Shown here one piece after another: positions 14,435-23,179 of a DNA stretch of 57,032 nucleotides (positions are counted from its first letter, which is position 1; every line of letters begins with the position of its first letter). A program made the position numbers and the translations under genes. Source of the stretch: Micromonospora andamanensis (GTDB lineage Bacteria; Actinomycetota; Actinomycetes; Mycobacteriales; Micromonosporaceae); NCBI RefSeq assembly GCF_016863495.1, contig NZ_BOOZ01000047.1, positions 1-57,032 on the forward strand, given 5' to 3'. The notes beneath the pieces were generated by a model. It was given only the letters and a program-made list of their open reading frames with translations. It did no database searches and was not told the DNA's origin.

Positions 14435-15742
14435 TCAACTATTTCGTGTCCGTCCGATGCTGTCCCGGCGTCCGACAGGACGTTGGTCTGCCGGGGCGCG
14501 CGCATCAGTCCGGTGCGTTGTCCCGTCCATCCGAAGTGTCGGAAAGGCCAAGATCGCCGCACTTGGTGACCGGTGGATTGGATGCGTCGGTGGGGGTCGG
14601 CCAAGGGCAGCTTGTTCGAGCGCGGTGCCGGCGTCGTGGACGGACCTGTCGACGTGTTCGGCCATCGCGATGGCAACGGTGTCGAGGCCGACTCCGAGCC
14701 GTTCGGTGACCCGGGTTGCCAGCTCGGTTGCCTGTGCTGCATTGACTGCCTCGAACAGCAGGGGCACGACCGCTCGGACCGCAGCGCATCGGCCGGCGAC
14801 GTCCTCAAAGAGCCGTGGATGTCGGGTGGTGAGCTTGGTGAGGCGGTGGTCGATCACGGCTTGTACGAGCGGGTACGCCTGATCCTGCACTGCGTTTCGT
14901 ACCGCCGCGCGGCCACCGTCGGATCGCAGGAGGTCTGCGGGGTCGCCTCCGTCAAGTTCGGCGGCGAGCAGCGGGCCGGGCGGAATGGCGTCGCGTAGCA
15001 CTGACCATGCGCGTTCGATGGCCGTGTGTCCGGCGGGGTCGTCGTCGTAGGCGACCACGATGCCGCTCCCCGCGCCGGGCATGTTGCACACGATTGAGGC
15101 TTGAGCGTGGGTGAGCGTGGTGCCGCAGGAGGCGACACCGATGGCTCCGCTGCGAGAGTTCGAGGGGTGGGACAGCCAGATGGCGATGGCGTCGATGGGG
15201 CCTTCGACCACGACTGGGCGCCAGCCTGCCTGTATCCGGTCCTGCTGTTCGGCGACACCGAACAGCACGGTGCCCTTGCGGTAGAGGGCGGTTTCGGGAG
15301 TGTTCAGGTACTTCGGGACGGCCGGGCCAGCGGCGGGGGCGGCCCGGCCGATGAACCCGAGCGGGCGTCCTGCTGGATCGCGGATGGGAAACATCAGGCG
15401 GTCGCGGAAGCGGTCGATGAGTCGTTGGTTGCGGGTTCGTACCGATAGTCCTGCCGTGAGGAGTTCCTGATCGGTGAAGCCCTCGGCCCGCAGTTGGTGG
15501 GTGAGCGCGGTCCAGGCGCGCGGCGCGTAGCCGACGAGCCACTGCGCCGGACCGTCGTCGCTGTCGTGTCGAGCGAGTGTGGCGAGACCTCGGTTTCTCA
15601 GGTAGTCGCGTACGCCGCGGGCGTGCTCGCCGCCGAGCTGTTCGCGGTAGAAGGCCACGGCGGCGCGGTTCGCTGCGTGCAGTCGTCGGGGATCCGGCGG
15701 CGCTGGCTGGTCGGATATCGGGGTCGGGTGGGCGATGGCCAT
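14435..15742 (-). CDS. TOPRIM-domain DnaG-like primase
   Basis: A 435-residue protein related to the catalytic core of DnaG primases, which make RNA primers. ATG with AGGAGG 5-6 nt upstream. The DnaG N-subdomain (RFRDRLMFPIRDPAGRPLGFIGR, PKYLNTPETALYRKG) is followed by TOPRIM with E180 (VVVEGP), the GT motif (ASCGTTLT) and an acidic DDD at 233-235 (AYDDDPAG). The usual N-terminal CHC2 zinc finger is missing. It follows the coupling-protein gene by 27 bp in the tra operon. It probably primes complementary-strand synthesis after transfer, or works with a zinc-finger protein encoded elsewhere. The C-terminal 60 residues are disordered. Confidence 0.85.
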   Translation of the reverse strand: MAIAHPTPISDQPAPPDPRRLHAANRAAVAFYREQLGGEHARGVRDYLRNRGLATLARHDSDDGPAQWLVGYAPRAWTALTHQLRAEGFTDQELLTAGLSVRTRNQRLIDRFRDRLMFPIRDPAGRPLGFIGRAAPAAGPAVPKYLNTPETALYRKGTVLFGVAEQQDRIQAGWRPVVVEGPIDAIAIWLSHPSNSRSGAIGVASCGTTLTHAQASIVCNMPGAGSGIVVAYDDDPAGHTAIERAWSVLRDAIPPGPLLAAELDGGDPADLLRSDGGRAAVRNAVQDQAYPLVQAVIDHRLTKLTTRHPRLFEDVAGRCAAVRAVVPLLFEAVNAAQATELATRVTERLGVGLDTVAIAMAEHVDRSVHDAGTALEQAALGRPPPTHPIHRSPSAAILAFPTLRMDGTTHRTDARAPADQRPVGRRDSIGRTRNS

Positions 15743-15769
15743 CGCGACCTCCTCGCGCCAGGTGGTCGA

Positions 15770-17572
15770 TCAGGGGTGCTCGGTGTGGGACTTGGCCTGT
15801 GCGGATGTCTTCATCGCTTCGGTGGAGGCCGCTACCGCTTGCGTCAGCCGGGCGGCGAGGGGGCCTTCAAACCAGGGCTGGAGGGTGATCAGCGCTGCCC
15901 GCATGCCGGTGGCCAGCAGCAGTGCGGTGCCCTTGGGCAGGGCGCGTACGTGCGCGGCGTCGAGGATGCGTTGCCGCCGGGTGCTCGTCTGCCACGAGTC
16001 GTGCCCGGCGCTGCCCCGGGTTCGGGACGCCACCGCGACGTCGTGGTCACCGACGAGCCGCGACAGGTCTTCGGCGAACCGCGCGTCGTCGATGCCCGCA
16101 CCGACTAGCTTGCAGGTGGCGGCGCTCCACAGGGCGTCCATGCCGCGTTCGCCCCAGACCCGTGTGCCTTGCCGGTAGGACTGCAAAATCGTGATGGCGA
16201 CGACGCCCCGACTTCCGAGGTGCGAGTACTGGTCCGGAAGGTCGCGGATCTTGCAGATGTTGGCGGCTTCATCGAGGCAGGCGATGAGCGGTGGGTCGAG
16301 CCGGCCGCCGGCTACCTCCGCTGCTTGTACTGCGGCGCGCAGGATCTGGTCGGTCAGGCCGGCCACCAGCGGTGCGGCGTTGCCGGCGCCGTCTTTGGAC
16401 AGCAGGTAGACGGTGTCGGCGGTGCGTGCGAATCCGGCCACGTCCAGTGCCGGTATGGGTCGTGTTGGTGGGGTGACCCACGCCATGATCGCGGGGTTCG
16501 CCAGGCAGGCGGCAGCGGTGCGAGCTGTTTCGTAGATGCCCTCGCGCGTCTCGGGGGCACCGGCTTGTCGGCCGGTGAGGGCTCGCGCGGAGGCGAGGTA
16601 TCCGGCGTCGTGCAGGATTCCGGCGGGGACGCGGCTGGTGGAGTCGGATAGCCAGCGTTGAACGCCGAGCAGCGTCCCGCCGCTGGTGGCGGCGGCGAGG
16701 ATCAGGGAGGTCAGCAGGTCCAGGGCGCCCATCGACCAGAAGTCGTCGCCTTGGTGCTCGTTGCGGATCTGCTGGATGAAGTGGTCGGCGAGCCGGTGGG
16801 CGCTTTCCACGTCGCGAACGACCGTGAGGGGGTTCCACCACCATTCCTGAGCGACGTGGGCGATCTGCTGTGGGTCGAAGACCCACACCCGTCCGTGTTC
16901 GGCGCGCAGTGCGGCTGTCGTGGCCCACAGGTCTGATTTGTTGCTGGTGGCGATGGCCGCGCCGGGGGCGTGGAGTACCGCGGGCACCGCGAGCGCGGTC
17001 GTCTTCGCGGCGCGGGGAGCCATCACCGCGAGGACGACGTCTTCCCACGAGGCGTAGAGGGCGGGGGAACGTCCGGTGCGTCGCCGTAGTGTGCCGAGCG
17101 CTACGCCGGCCGATTCGGGGGCGATGTGCTTGCCCGGCTCGTGGGCGAGGCTGGGCCGTAGCCGTCGGGCCTTGCTGGTAACGGCTGGCAACGTCAGCGC
17201 CTCGATATCGCGGGGCGTTGCCAGCGAGCGCAGCGGGTCGTCGGCGGAGGGACGTCGGGCGAGCCACCACAGCCAGCCACCGACGGTGGGGAGCAGGACC
17301 ACGGCCAGGGTGAGCCCGTACACGGCCGCGACCAGCAGCGGCGGCACGTCCGGCCACAGCGTCGCCCAGTCGCCCCGTAGCAGCCCTTGCACGAAGGGGC
17401 CACCAAACGGCGGCCCGGTGTCCCACGGCCGTCCGGTGAGCACGGTGGCGATCCGCCCGGACAGCCAGGCCAGCCACACCATTCCGATGGCTGCCCAGGC
17501 GGTTCCTAGCAGGACGTACGGGGTCAACGGGCCACCGGCGTTGCCGCGTGGTTCGACGGGCCGGGTACTCAT
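15770..17572 (-). CDS. VirD4/TraG-type coupling protein
   Basis: A 600-residue membrane ATPase that links the relaxase-DNA complex to the type IV channel. Two N-terminal membrane segments (about 18-48 and 77-106) precede a RecA-like domain. Walker B is LIACLDEAANI, preceded by the FDPQQI and WNPL motifs typical of TraG/VirD4. The Walker A equivalent reads APRAAKTT (185-192) instead of GxxGxGKT, lacking the glycines but keeping the lysine; this degenerate form should be checked against relatives. ATG at 17572 overlaps the upstream virB4-like stop (ATGA). A long in-frame N-terminal extension is excluded by the overlap. Confidence 0.93.
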   Translation of the reverse strand: MSTRPVEPRGNAGGPLTPYVLLGTAWAAIGMVWLAWLSGRIATVLTGRPWDTGPPFGGPFVQGLLRGDWATLWPDVPPLLVAAVYGLTLAVVLLPTVGGWLWWLARRPSADDPLRSLATPRDIEALTLPAVTSKARRLRPSLAHEPGKHIAPESAGVALGTLRRRTGRSPALYASWEDVVLAVMAPRAAKTTALAVPAVLHAPGAAIATSNKSDLWATTAALRAEHGRVWVFDPQQIAHVAQEWWWNPLTVVRDVESAHRLADHFIQQIRNEHQGDDFWSMGALDLLTSLILAAATSGGTLLGVQRWLSDSTSRVPAGILHDAGYLASARALTGRQAGAPETREGIYETARTAAACLANPAIMAWVTPPTRPIPALDVAGFARTADTVYLLSKDGAGNAAPLVAGLTDQILRAAVQAAEVAGGRLDPPLIACLDEAANICKIRDLPDQYSHLGSRGVVAITILQSYRQGTRVWGERGMDALWSAATCKLVGAGIDDARFAEDLSRLVGDHDVAVASRTRGSAGHDSWQTSTRRQRILDAAHVRALPKGTALLLATGMRAALITLQPWFEGPLAARLTQAVAASTEAMKTSAQAKSHTEHP

Positions 17573-19020
17573 GGCCGGTCCTCGCGCACGGCGGCGTCGG
17601 TGTCGTAGAGGCGCCATTCGTCACCGACCAGGGTCAGTGACACTGGCAGGCCGGGCCGTTCTCCCGTCTTGACGAGGTATCGGCCACGGCCGGGGTGCAC
17701 GCTGCCGGGAATCCAGGCTTCGGGGGCGGCCCAACTGGCGACCAGCTCCCGTTCCGGGCCGGACAGTCGCACGACCTCGTTGACGCGGGCCAGTTCCCGG
17801 GGCGGCAGCCCGGCCAGGATCTTGATGGCGGAGCGTTCGATGAAGCCTTGGGCCTTGCTGCGGTCCTCTGTGGTGGGCAGCGCGTCGAGGTCGGCGAGTG
17901 AGTGCGTCACCATGACGCTGGCCATGCCACGTTGCCGGTTCAGGCGGGTCAACGCGTCGGCGTGCTCGACGAGCCCAGACGCGCCGCGCAATGCCCGCCA
18001 AAGTTCGTCCATGACGGCGAGGAACTGTCGCCGGGGGGCGAGGCCCTTGTCCGCGAGGACGGCGGCGGCGTCGACAACCCCGAACGCGTACGCCCAGACG
18101 GAGAGCATGGCGGCGCTGACGAGCTGGTCACCGGCGGCGGCGACGTGGCTGATGTCGACGGAGACAGCGGGTGCGTCCAGGTCGATGGGCGTGCTCGTCG
18201 GGGCGTCGAACACGCCGCGCAGCGATCCCTCCAGCAGCAGGGCGAGGGTGGGGATCAGTTCGTCGACCCGGCGCCGGTACTCGCCCTCGGTGCGGGCACG
18301 GGCGGCAGCGCGCAGCTCGTCGCCGCCGTCTTCGACGAGCTTCAGCACGTCGGGCACGGTCGGGTCGCGGTCGAGGCGTTCGGCGAGAACGTCGATGGCT
18401 CTGCCGAGAACGACTTCCTCGGGATTGGTGATCGGGCGCCCGCGGACCAGGGCACACAGGGCGAGCAGCAGCGCCATCCGCCGGCCACGGATTTCGAGCC
18501 GGAGTTGCCGTTGTTCGAGGCCGCTCATCCGGGTGAGCGCGGCACCCAGTGGTCCCGAGTCCAACGGGTTCAGTCGGTCCAGGCCCCGGCCGATGGTGAT
18601 GACCTGGCCGCCCAGGTGTTCCACGAGGGGGGTGTAGTCAGGTTTGGTGTCGCCCAGGATCAGGGCGTGGGTGCCGCAGGCGACCATGCCGGTGATCAGG
18701 CGCTTGACGATGGTGCTCTTGCCGGCGCCGGGCTGGCCCAGGACGAACATTCCGGGGTTGGTGATTAGTCCGGCGCGCAGCCACTCCAGCGGGTCGAGGC
18801 AGACGACCTCGCCCCACAACTGGTGCCGGCCGATCGGGACACCCAGCGTCGGTGCGCCGCTGCCGGCAACGTAGGGGTAGAGGCCGCACAGCTGAACGGT
18901 GGTGCCCTGGTACTCCATTCCGGGGTGGACGTGGCTGGCGCGGCCGGCGCCCGGGGCGCGTACGCCCCAGGCGGGGGCGAGCCCAGCGGCGTCCCCGACG
19001 GCGGTACGGGTGCGTGACAT
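17569..19020 (-). CDS. VirB4-type conjugation ATPase
   Basis: A 483-residue protein matching the C-terminal ATPase half of VirB4/TraC, which powers type IV secretion. Walker A GQPGAGKS (95-102), then GDTKPDY and LNPLDSGP as in VirB4, Walker B QFLAVMDELW and the helicase-like motif VMVTHSLADLDAL. The N-terminal VirB4 domain is not present. In actinobacteria that part is typically supplied by the separate SCO6880-type protein, encoded immediately upstream here. ATG with AGGAG 10 nt before it; ATGA overlap with the coupling-protein gene. Confidence 0.93.
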   Translation of the reverse strand: MSRTRTAVGDAAGLAPAWGVRAPGAGRASHVHPGMEYQGTTVQLCGLYPYVAGSGAPTLGVPIGRHQLWGEVVCLDPLEWLRAGLITNPGMFVLGQPGAGKSTIVKRLITGMVACGTHALILGDTKPDYTPLVEHLGGQVITIGRGLDRLNPLDSGPLGAALTRMSGLEQRQLRLEIRGRRMALLLALCALVRGRPITNPEEVVLGRAIDVLAERLDRDPTVPDVLKLVEDGGDELRAAARARTEGEYRRRVDELIPTLALLLEGSLRGVFDAPTSTPIDLDAPAVSVDISHVAAAGDQLVSAAMLSVWAYAFGVVDAAAVLADKGLAPRRQFLAVMDELWRALRGASGLVEHADALTRLNRQRGMASVMVTHSLADLDALPTTEDRSKAQGFIERSAIKILAGLPPRELARVNEVVRLSGPERELVASWAAPEAWIPGSVHPGRGRYLVKTGERPGLPVSLTLVGDEWRLYDTDAAVREDRP

Positions 19021-19117
19021 CGCAGCGTGCTCCTTCAGACGAGCGGTGGAATCAGCGCGGACAGGGATCGCCCGCCCCGCCGCGACGTCCGCGACGAGGG
19101 CGAGTAGGTGCGACGGG

Positions 19118-20608
19118 TCAGCGGGGCCAGTGACGGGCGAGTTGCGGCGGGCAGATGCCGCACGGCAACGTCGCGGCGAAGCCGGCGGATTGACTGGCTC
19201 GTAGCCGCCGGAGTCGGATCTTGGCGGTGTCGGCTCGGCTTTCGATGTCGGCGACGGCGCGGCCGAGCTGCTCGTTGTCCAGGACGGTGACGGTGGTGAA
19301 GAGGCTGAAGAAGCCCACGCCGGAGCCGGTGGCCTCTTCGCGGGCCGCGCGCAACGCCCGCTCCCGGTCGGCCAGGTCGCGTGCCGACTCGTCGCGGCGC
19401 TGGGAGCGGTGGTATGCCTGCCGGAACTGGGCGGCGTTGACCTCGGCTTCGACGATGCGCGCGGCTTCCCCGGCGGGCAGCGGACGGTAGAAGATGGTGA
19501 CCCGCTTGGGATGCGGGCCGGGCGCGAGCAGCCTCGCCAGCACGTCGGCGTGTACCTGCTGGCGCGGTGCCTCGTGCAGGGCCCACGACACGGAGACTCC
19601 CGAGTCGTGCACGTACCGGTCGAGGTGTTCTTCGGCCATGACAGGTCCGGCGGTTTCCCAGTCCAGCCAGCGACTCATGTCGACACCCTGCTGGCTGGAC
19701 AGGCGGGAGACCTCGCCGCGGATCGCGGGGTCGAACGCGACGCGGACGGTGGCCGCGAGGTGGGCGGCGGTGGCACGGCCGAGCACCGTGACGCCGCAGC
19801 CGCCGAGCGAGTCTTGGAGCCCTGGTAGCGCCCGGCTGATCTCGTCCAACGCCTCGTCAACGGTGCGTGGCTTCGCGGGCGACGCGGCGGGGTTGAACGT
19901 GATGGTGAGCCTGGTTTCCACGTCGGCCGCAGCGGCGGGGGAGACCTCCACGAGACGCTGGAGAACGCGACGTGCGCTGGCCGGGGCGTTGGGCGCGATC
20001 CGCCGGCTGACGTAGTCGGTCAGCCGGGACCCCGGGTCGGGCGCGGTGTCCACCGTGACCGCAACCCACCGTACAACCGGCAGGTAACCGAGGTTCGCCA
20101 TCCAGGAGCCCCAGTTCGCGACCCACGTGGCAGTCGTGTCGGGGTCCGCGAGCCAGGTGGACGTCGCCGCGCAGCGCAGGGTCACGGTCATCGTGCCGAG
20201 CCGCCGGTTGTAGACGACACCGAAGTCACCGCCGTGCTCGTCGGCCACATCGAGCAGGACGGTGGGGGCGAGCAGGCCCGGCAGTTGCCAGGCGTGCTCG
20301 CCCGCGACCATCACCCCGGAGCGGTACGAGGTGTAGCCCCGGGTGGTGCCGATCGCCCAGCGCACCCGTTGGGCGATGCCGGCCGACAGCGGCATGCCGT
20401 CCCACCGCAGCACGATGAGACCGATGGTGATCAGGCATGGTGCCGCGACGACGGCGAGGATCCGGAGCCCGACGGACCCGGAGATGATCAGTACGGTGAT
20501 CGCGGCGAGCACGACCCCGGTCTGCATCGGACCGAGCCCGAGCAATCCCATGCCCCGGGACGGGCGCCACCCGCCGTAGGTACGCACGTGTGGCTGGTCG
20601 GAGGCCAT
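19118..20608 (-). CDS. SCO6880-family type IV secretion membrane protein
   Basis: A 496-residue protein with two N-terminal transmembrane helices (residues about 29-62) and a long cytoplasmic part. It matches the actinobacterial SCO6880 family: TRGYTSYRSGVMVAGEHAWQ near the membrane, and later VTIFYRPLPAGEAARIVEAEV and a coiled segment. These proteins combine a PrgI/VirB3-like membrane part with a VirB4 N-terminal-like region and sit next to the separate VirB4 ATPase, as here. It starts 1 nt after the upstream stop (TGAGATG) and ends 97 nt before the VirB4 start. Confidence 0.85.
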   Translation of the reverse strand: MASDQPHVRTYGGWRPSRGMGLLGLGPMQTGVVLAAITVLIISGSVGLRILAVVAAPCLITIGLIVLRWDGMPLSAGIAQRVRWAIGTTRGYTSYRSGVMVAGEHAWQLPGLLAPTVLLDVADEHGGDFGVVYNRRLGTMTVTLRCAATSTWLADPDTTATWVANWGSWMANLGYLPVVRWVAVTVDTAPDPGSRLTDYVSRRIAPNAPASARRVLQRLVEVSPAAAADVETRLTITFNPAASPAKPRTVDEALDEISRALPGLQDSLGGCGVTVLGRATAAHLAATVRVAFDPAIRGEVSRLSSQQGVDMSRWLDWETAGPVMAEEHLDRYVHDSGVSVSWALHEAPRQQVHADVLARLLAPGPHPKRVTIFYRPLPAGEAARIVEAEVNAAQFRQAYHRSQRRDESARDLADRERALRAAREEATGSGVGFFSLFTTVTVLDNEQLGRAVADIESRADTAKIRLRRLRASQSAGFAATLPCGICPPQLARHWPR

Positions 20609-20609
20609 C

Positions 20610-21944
20610 TCAGCGTCCTTCCTGCATCGTCGCGCTGGTGGTGTTCGCCGCGGACTTAGCGGCCTGCGTGCCCGCCTGCGCCGCTGCCACTCCGGCGATG
20701 ACGATCGGCGCTGCCGGACCCGTTGCGGCTCCAGCCGCTGCTGCGCCGCCTGACGCTGCGGTTGTTCCGGCCGGGACGGTCGTCGCCGCGCTGCTGGCGG
20801 TGGCGGTGCTGGCGTGGCCGTTGATCACTGTCGGGCTGGGTGAAGGGGGAGGGGACGGCGGGGCGGGCGCCGCGCCGGTCGGACCGTTACCACCCGATTG
20901 GGGAAGGGCGGTGTCGATGTAGCGGGCATGGTCGGACGCGCTGCTGCCCCCGACCGCCCGCAACGACGACGCCGCGTGCAGGCCCGCCGCCACACCGGCG
21001 CCGAGCATCCCGATGCTGTTGCCACCGCCGGAGCTGAGCGTTCCGGTGAACAGCTGGAAGAACTTGGCCATGGCCGGCAGAGCGATGATCGACAGCAGCA
21101 GCATCGCCAGGCCCATGATGAAGTCGCGGCCGTTGCCGCCCATCATCGTGAACGAGGTGGCGTAGACCGTGGCCGCCGCAGCCTTGTACGTCGCGAGCGT
21201 CAGTGCCCACGACAGCACCTTGGGCAGCCACGACGAGGTTCCCTGGGTGACCTTGCCGGCCGCCGCGAGTTGCAGGAGGCCGGCGAGGACGACGACGGAG
21301 CCCTCGCGGAAGACCATCAGGACCGTTTGCAGCAGGGTCGCCAGCAGCACCACCATGCCCACGACGAGCGTGATGAACGGCGCATCCTTCACCGCAGGTA
21401 ACAGCACCGCGGCCATTGCCGCGCTCATTGCCTCGTTCGGTGGTTGCGCCGAGTCCTTCAGCACGGCCTCGTTCAGAAGCCATTGGGCGTAGCTGTCACC
21501 GGCCTTGAGGACCATGTGCGTGCCGGCGATACCGACGGCACCCCACAGGCCAGCGGTCCAGACACCGCGAACGGCCTGGAGCAGCGGCTCACCCTTGCGG
21601 GTGATGGTCATCGTGATCCCCTGCCACACCAGACCGGCCACCAACACCAGGACCGTGATCGGAAGCAGGTAGCCGCGGAGTTGCTGCGCCGGCCCGTCGG
21701 CGGTGTTGCACTGGGCGACCCAGTCGCCGGGAGCAGTACCCGCCGGGCAGAGGTTGGTACTGGGCACCAGCAGCCACGACGCCAGGACCGTCACCATCCA
21801 CCTGACCGCATCCTCGGCCGCCCCAGCGAGCCCACTGACGACCTGGTCGACCATGGAGTCGCGGATCCGTCCGGGAGCGGTGGCCACGGTGGCGGTCCCG
21901 GCGATCACGCCAGGGCAGGTGATCGGCATGAACGGGTTACACAT
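20610..21944 (-). CDS. TrbL/VirB6-like polytopic membrane protein
   Basis: A 444-residue protein starting at the ATG at 21944 (MCNPFMPITCPG). A short soluble segment with two Cys near 75-95 is followed by five or six hydrophobic helices (for example YLLPITVLVLVAGLVWQG, FITLVVGMVVLLATLLQTVL, DFIMGLAMLLLSIIALPAM). A long Ala/Gly/Pro-rich tail of about 130 residues follows. TrbL/VirB6 proteins form the membrane core of type IV channels. The placement between the VirB8-like and SCO6880 genes supports the assignment. The disordered tail is typical of actinobacterial versions. Confidence 0.87.
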   Translation of the reverse strand: MCNPFMPITCPGVIAGTATVATAPGRIRDSMVDQVVSGLAGAAEDAVRWMVTVLASWLLVPSTNLCPAGTAPGDWVAQCNTADGPAQQLRGYLLPITVLVLVAGLVWQGITMTITRKGEPLLQAVRGVWTAGLWGAVGIAGTHMVLKAGDSYAQWLLNEAVLKDSAQPPNEAMSAAMAAVLLPAVKDAPFITLVVGMVVLLATLLQTVLMVFREGSVVVLAGLLQLAAAGKVTQGTSSWLPKVLSWALTLATYKAAAATVYATSFTMMGGNGRDFIMGLAMLLLSIIALPAMAKFFQLFTGTLSSGGGNSIGMLGAGVAAGLHAASSLRAVGGSSASDHARYIDTALPQSGGNGPTGAAPAPPSPPPSPSPTVINGHASTATASSAATTVPAGTTAASGGAAAAGAATGPAAPIVIAGVAAAQAGTQAAKSAANTTSATMQEGR

Positions 21945-21951
21945 CGCTGAC

Positions 21952-22698
21952 TCACCTGCCGCCCGGGAACACCGTGAACCCGCTGGCGTCGGTGACCAGC
22001 CACACGCTGGCGTCGAATCTGCCACCCGCCGGGGCGATCAGCGCCCAGTCCGACCCGGTCCAGCTCATCCGGACCGCAGACGCGGCCAGAACGCGCCGAT
22101 CGGTGTCGGTGGCCGACTCCGTCAGCAGCTCCACCGACGCCTCACCCGGCGTGTACGCCGTGACCCGGTAGCCGCGCAGCGCCGTGTGTAGTTCCCCGAC
22201 CGGCCCGCCGTAGCTGGCCTGTTCCTGGCCGCGCAGGTCGTCGTACTCCTGCGACACCCGCGCCCGCATCGCCGCAACGTCCGGCCCGACGACCTGTGCG
22301 GCTAGCGTCGGGTTGAAGATGTCCGCGCCGACCTGCGGTGCGACCCGCAGCACGATGTGCACGGCCGCGAGGACCGCGCCGCCGCGGTCGTGGGAGAACC
22401 CACGGGCCAGGCCGGCTGAGGTGTCGGACGGGCCGCCCTGGGTCGAGGCCGGCACGGCGACCCCCGCAACGTCAACCCAGCGCAGGTCATCCGGTAGATC
22501 GTTCTCGGCGCTGCTGCTGCCGGTCGGGGGTTGCGACGCATGCGGAGCGGGGGACGCCGGGGGTGCCGGGGTGGGCCGTGCGCGGGAGATGAAGACGACC
22601 CCGGCGGCGGCGAGCAGCAGCGTCGCGATGACGGCACCGACAGCGGTCAGCCGTCGGGCTGCGGTGCGCCGGGTACGGGTGATCACGTCGTCGGTCAC
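21952..22698 (-). CDS. VirB8/TcpC-like conjugation protein
   Basis: A 248-residue protein from the GTG at 22698. One transmembrane helix (residues about 15-40: RRLTAVGAVIATLLLAAAGVVFI), a Pro-rich linker, then an extracellular domain of about 180 residues with alternating alpha and beta segments (GAVLAAVHIVLRVAPQVG, SYGGPVGELHTALRGYRVTAYTPGEASVELL, WTGSDWALIAP). This single-pass, NTF2-like topology is that of VirB8/TcpC channel proteins. Sequence similarity is too weak to see directly; the call relies on topology and position between the VirB2-like and TrbL-like genes. Confidence 0.65.
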   Translation of the reverse strand: MTDDVITRTRRTAARRLTAVGAVIATLLLAAAGVVFISRARPTPAPPASPAPHASQPPTGSSSAENDLPDDLRWVDVAGVAVPASTQGGPSDTSAGLARGFSHDRGGAVLAAVHIVLRVAPQVGADIFNPTLAAQVVGPDVAAMRARVSQEYDDLRGQEQASYGGPVGELHTALRGYRVTAYTPGEASVELLTESATDTDRRVLAASAVRMSWTGSDWALIAPAGGRFDASVWLVTDASGFTVFPGGR

Positions 22699-22701
22699 GG
22701 C

Positions 22702-23013
22702 TCACATCACCGCCCCGACGATCAGCGCGGCGACGGCGCCGAGGGTGAGGCCACCGAGCACCCACGGAATCCCGGCAGCGCCGTCGGCCGCGAAGGAACT
22801 GCGGTTGCGCCGGCCAACGGTCATCATGATCCCGCAGGCCAGCAGGCCGCCGACGCCGCCGACGATCAGGATCCACTTCATCCAGCCGATGAACAGGTTT
22901 CCCAGCTCGCCGAGGCCGTCGGGCGCCACGGGGGCGGGGTTCGGGATGGCCGGGTCCGGGGTGGGTGCCGCGACGACGATGTCGGCGGCCAAAGCGAGGT
23001 AGTGAGCGAGCAC
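22702..23013 (-). CDS. VirB2/TrbC-like small membrane protein
   Basis: A 103-residue protein; GTG at 23013 with GGAGG 6 nt upstream decides the start. An N-terminal hydrophobic stretch (VLAHYLALAADIVVAA) is followed by a Pro-rich loop and two transmembrane helices (FIGWMKWILIVGGVGGLLACGIMM and PWVLGGLTLGAVAALIVGAVM) joined by a short basic-polar loop. Size and double-helix topology resemble VirB2/TrbC pilin-like subunits. First gene of the leftward tra operon; the paired inverted operators lie 100-140 bp upstream. Confidence 0.7.
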   Translation of the reverse strand: MLAHYLALAADIVVAAPTPDPAIPNPAPVAPDGLGELGNLFIGWMKWILIVGGVGGLLACGIMMTVGRRNRSSFAADGAAGIPWVLGGLTLGAVAALIVGAVM

Positions 23014-23112
23014 GTCGTCCTCCGAGTCAGTGGTGACGACGCGCGGTGTGCGCGTCTGCTGATGACGCTGGTCTCGCGGCGCTGACGGGCAGTTGCCGTC
23101 GCAGTTGGCGGC

Positions 23113-23154
23113 GGCGTTACCGCCACTGCCTGCACGGTTGGCAGCGGTAACGCC
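23113..23154. promoter_or_regulatory. Inverted pair of GGTAACGCC between divergent tra operons
   Basis: GGCGTTACC at 23113-23121 and GGTAACGCC at 23146-23154. Extended, GGCGTTACCGC and GCGGTAACGCC are perfect reverse complements with a 20-nt gap. They sit in the 166-bp region between the divergent starts at 23013 (minus) and 23180 (plus), where one regulator could control both transfer operons. This is the only inverted pair of the motif in the window. Confidence 0.65.
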
Positions 23155-23179
23155 ACCGGTGGCCGGCGAGCGTCGGGGC

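Noticed and set aside
17175..17181. GGTAACG inside the coupling-protein gene
   Set aside because: Lies within coding sequence and lacks the full 9-mer, so I did not count it among the operators.
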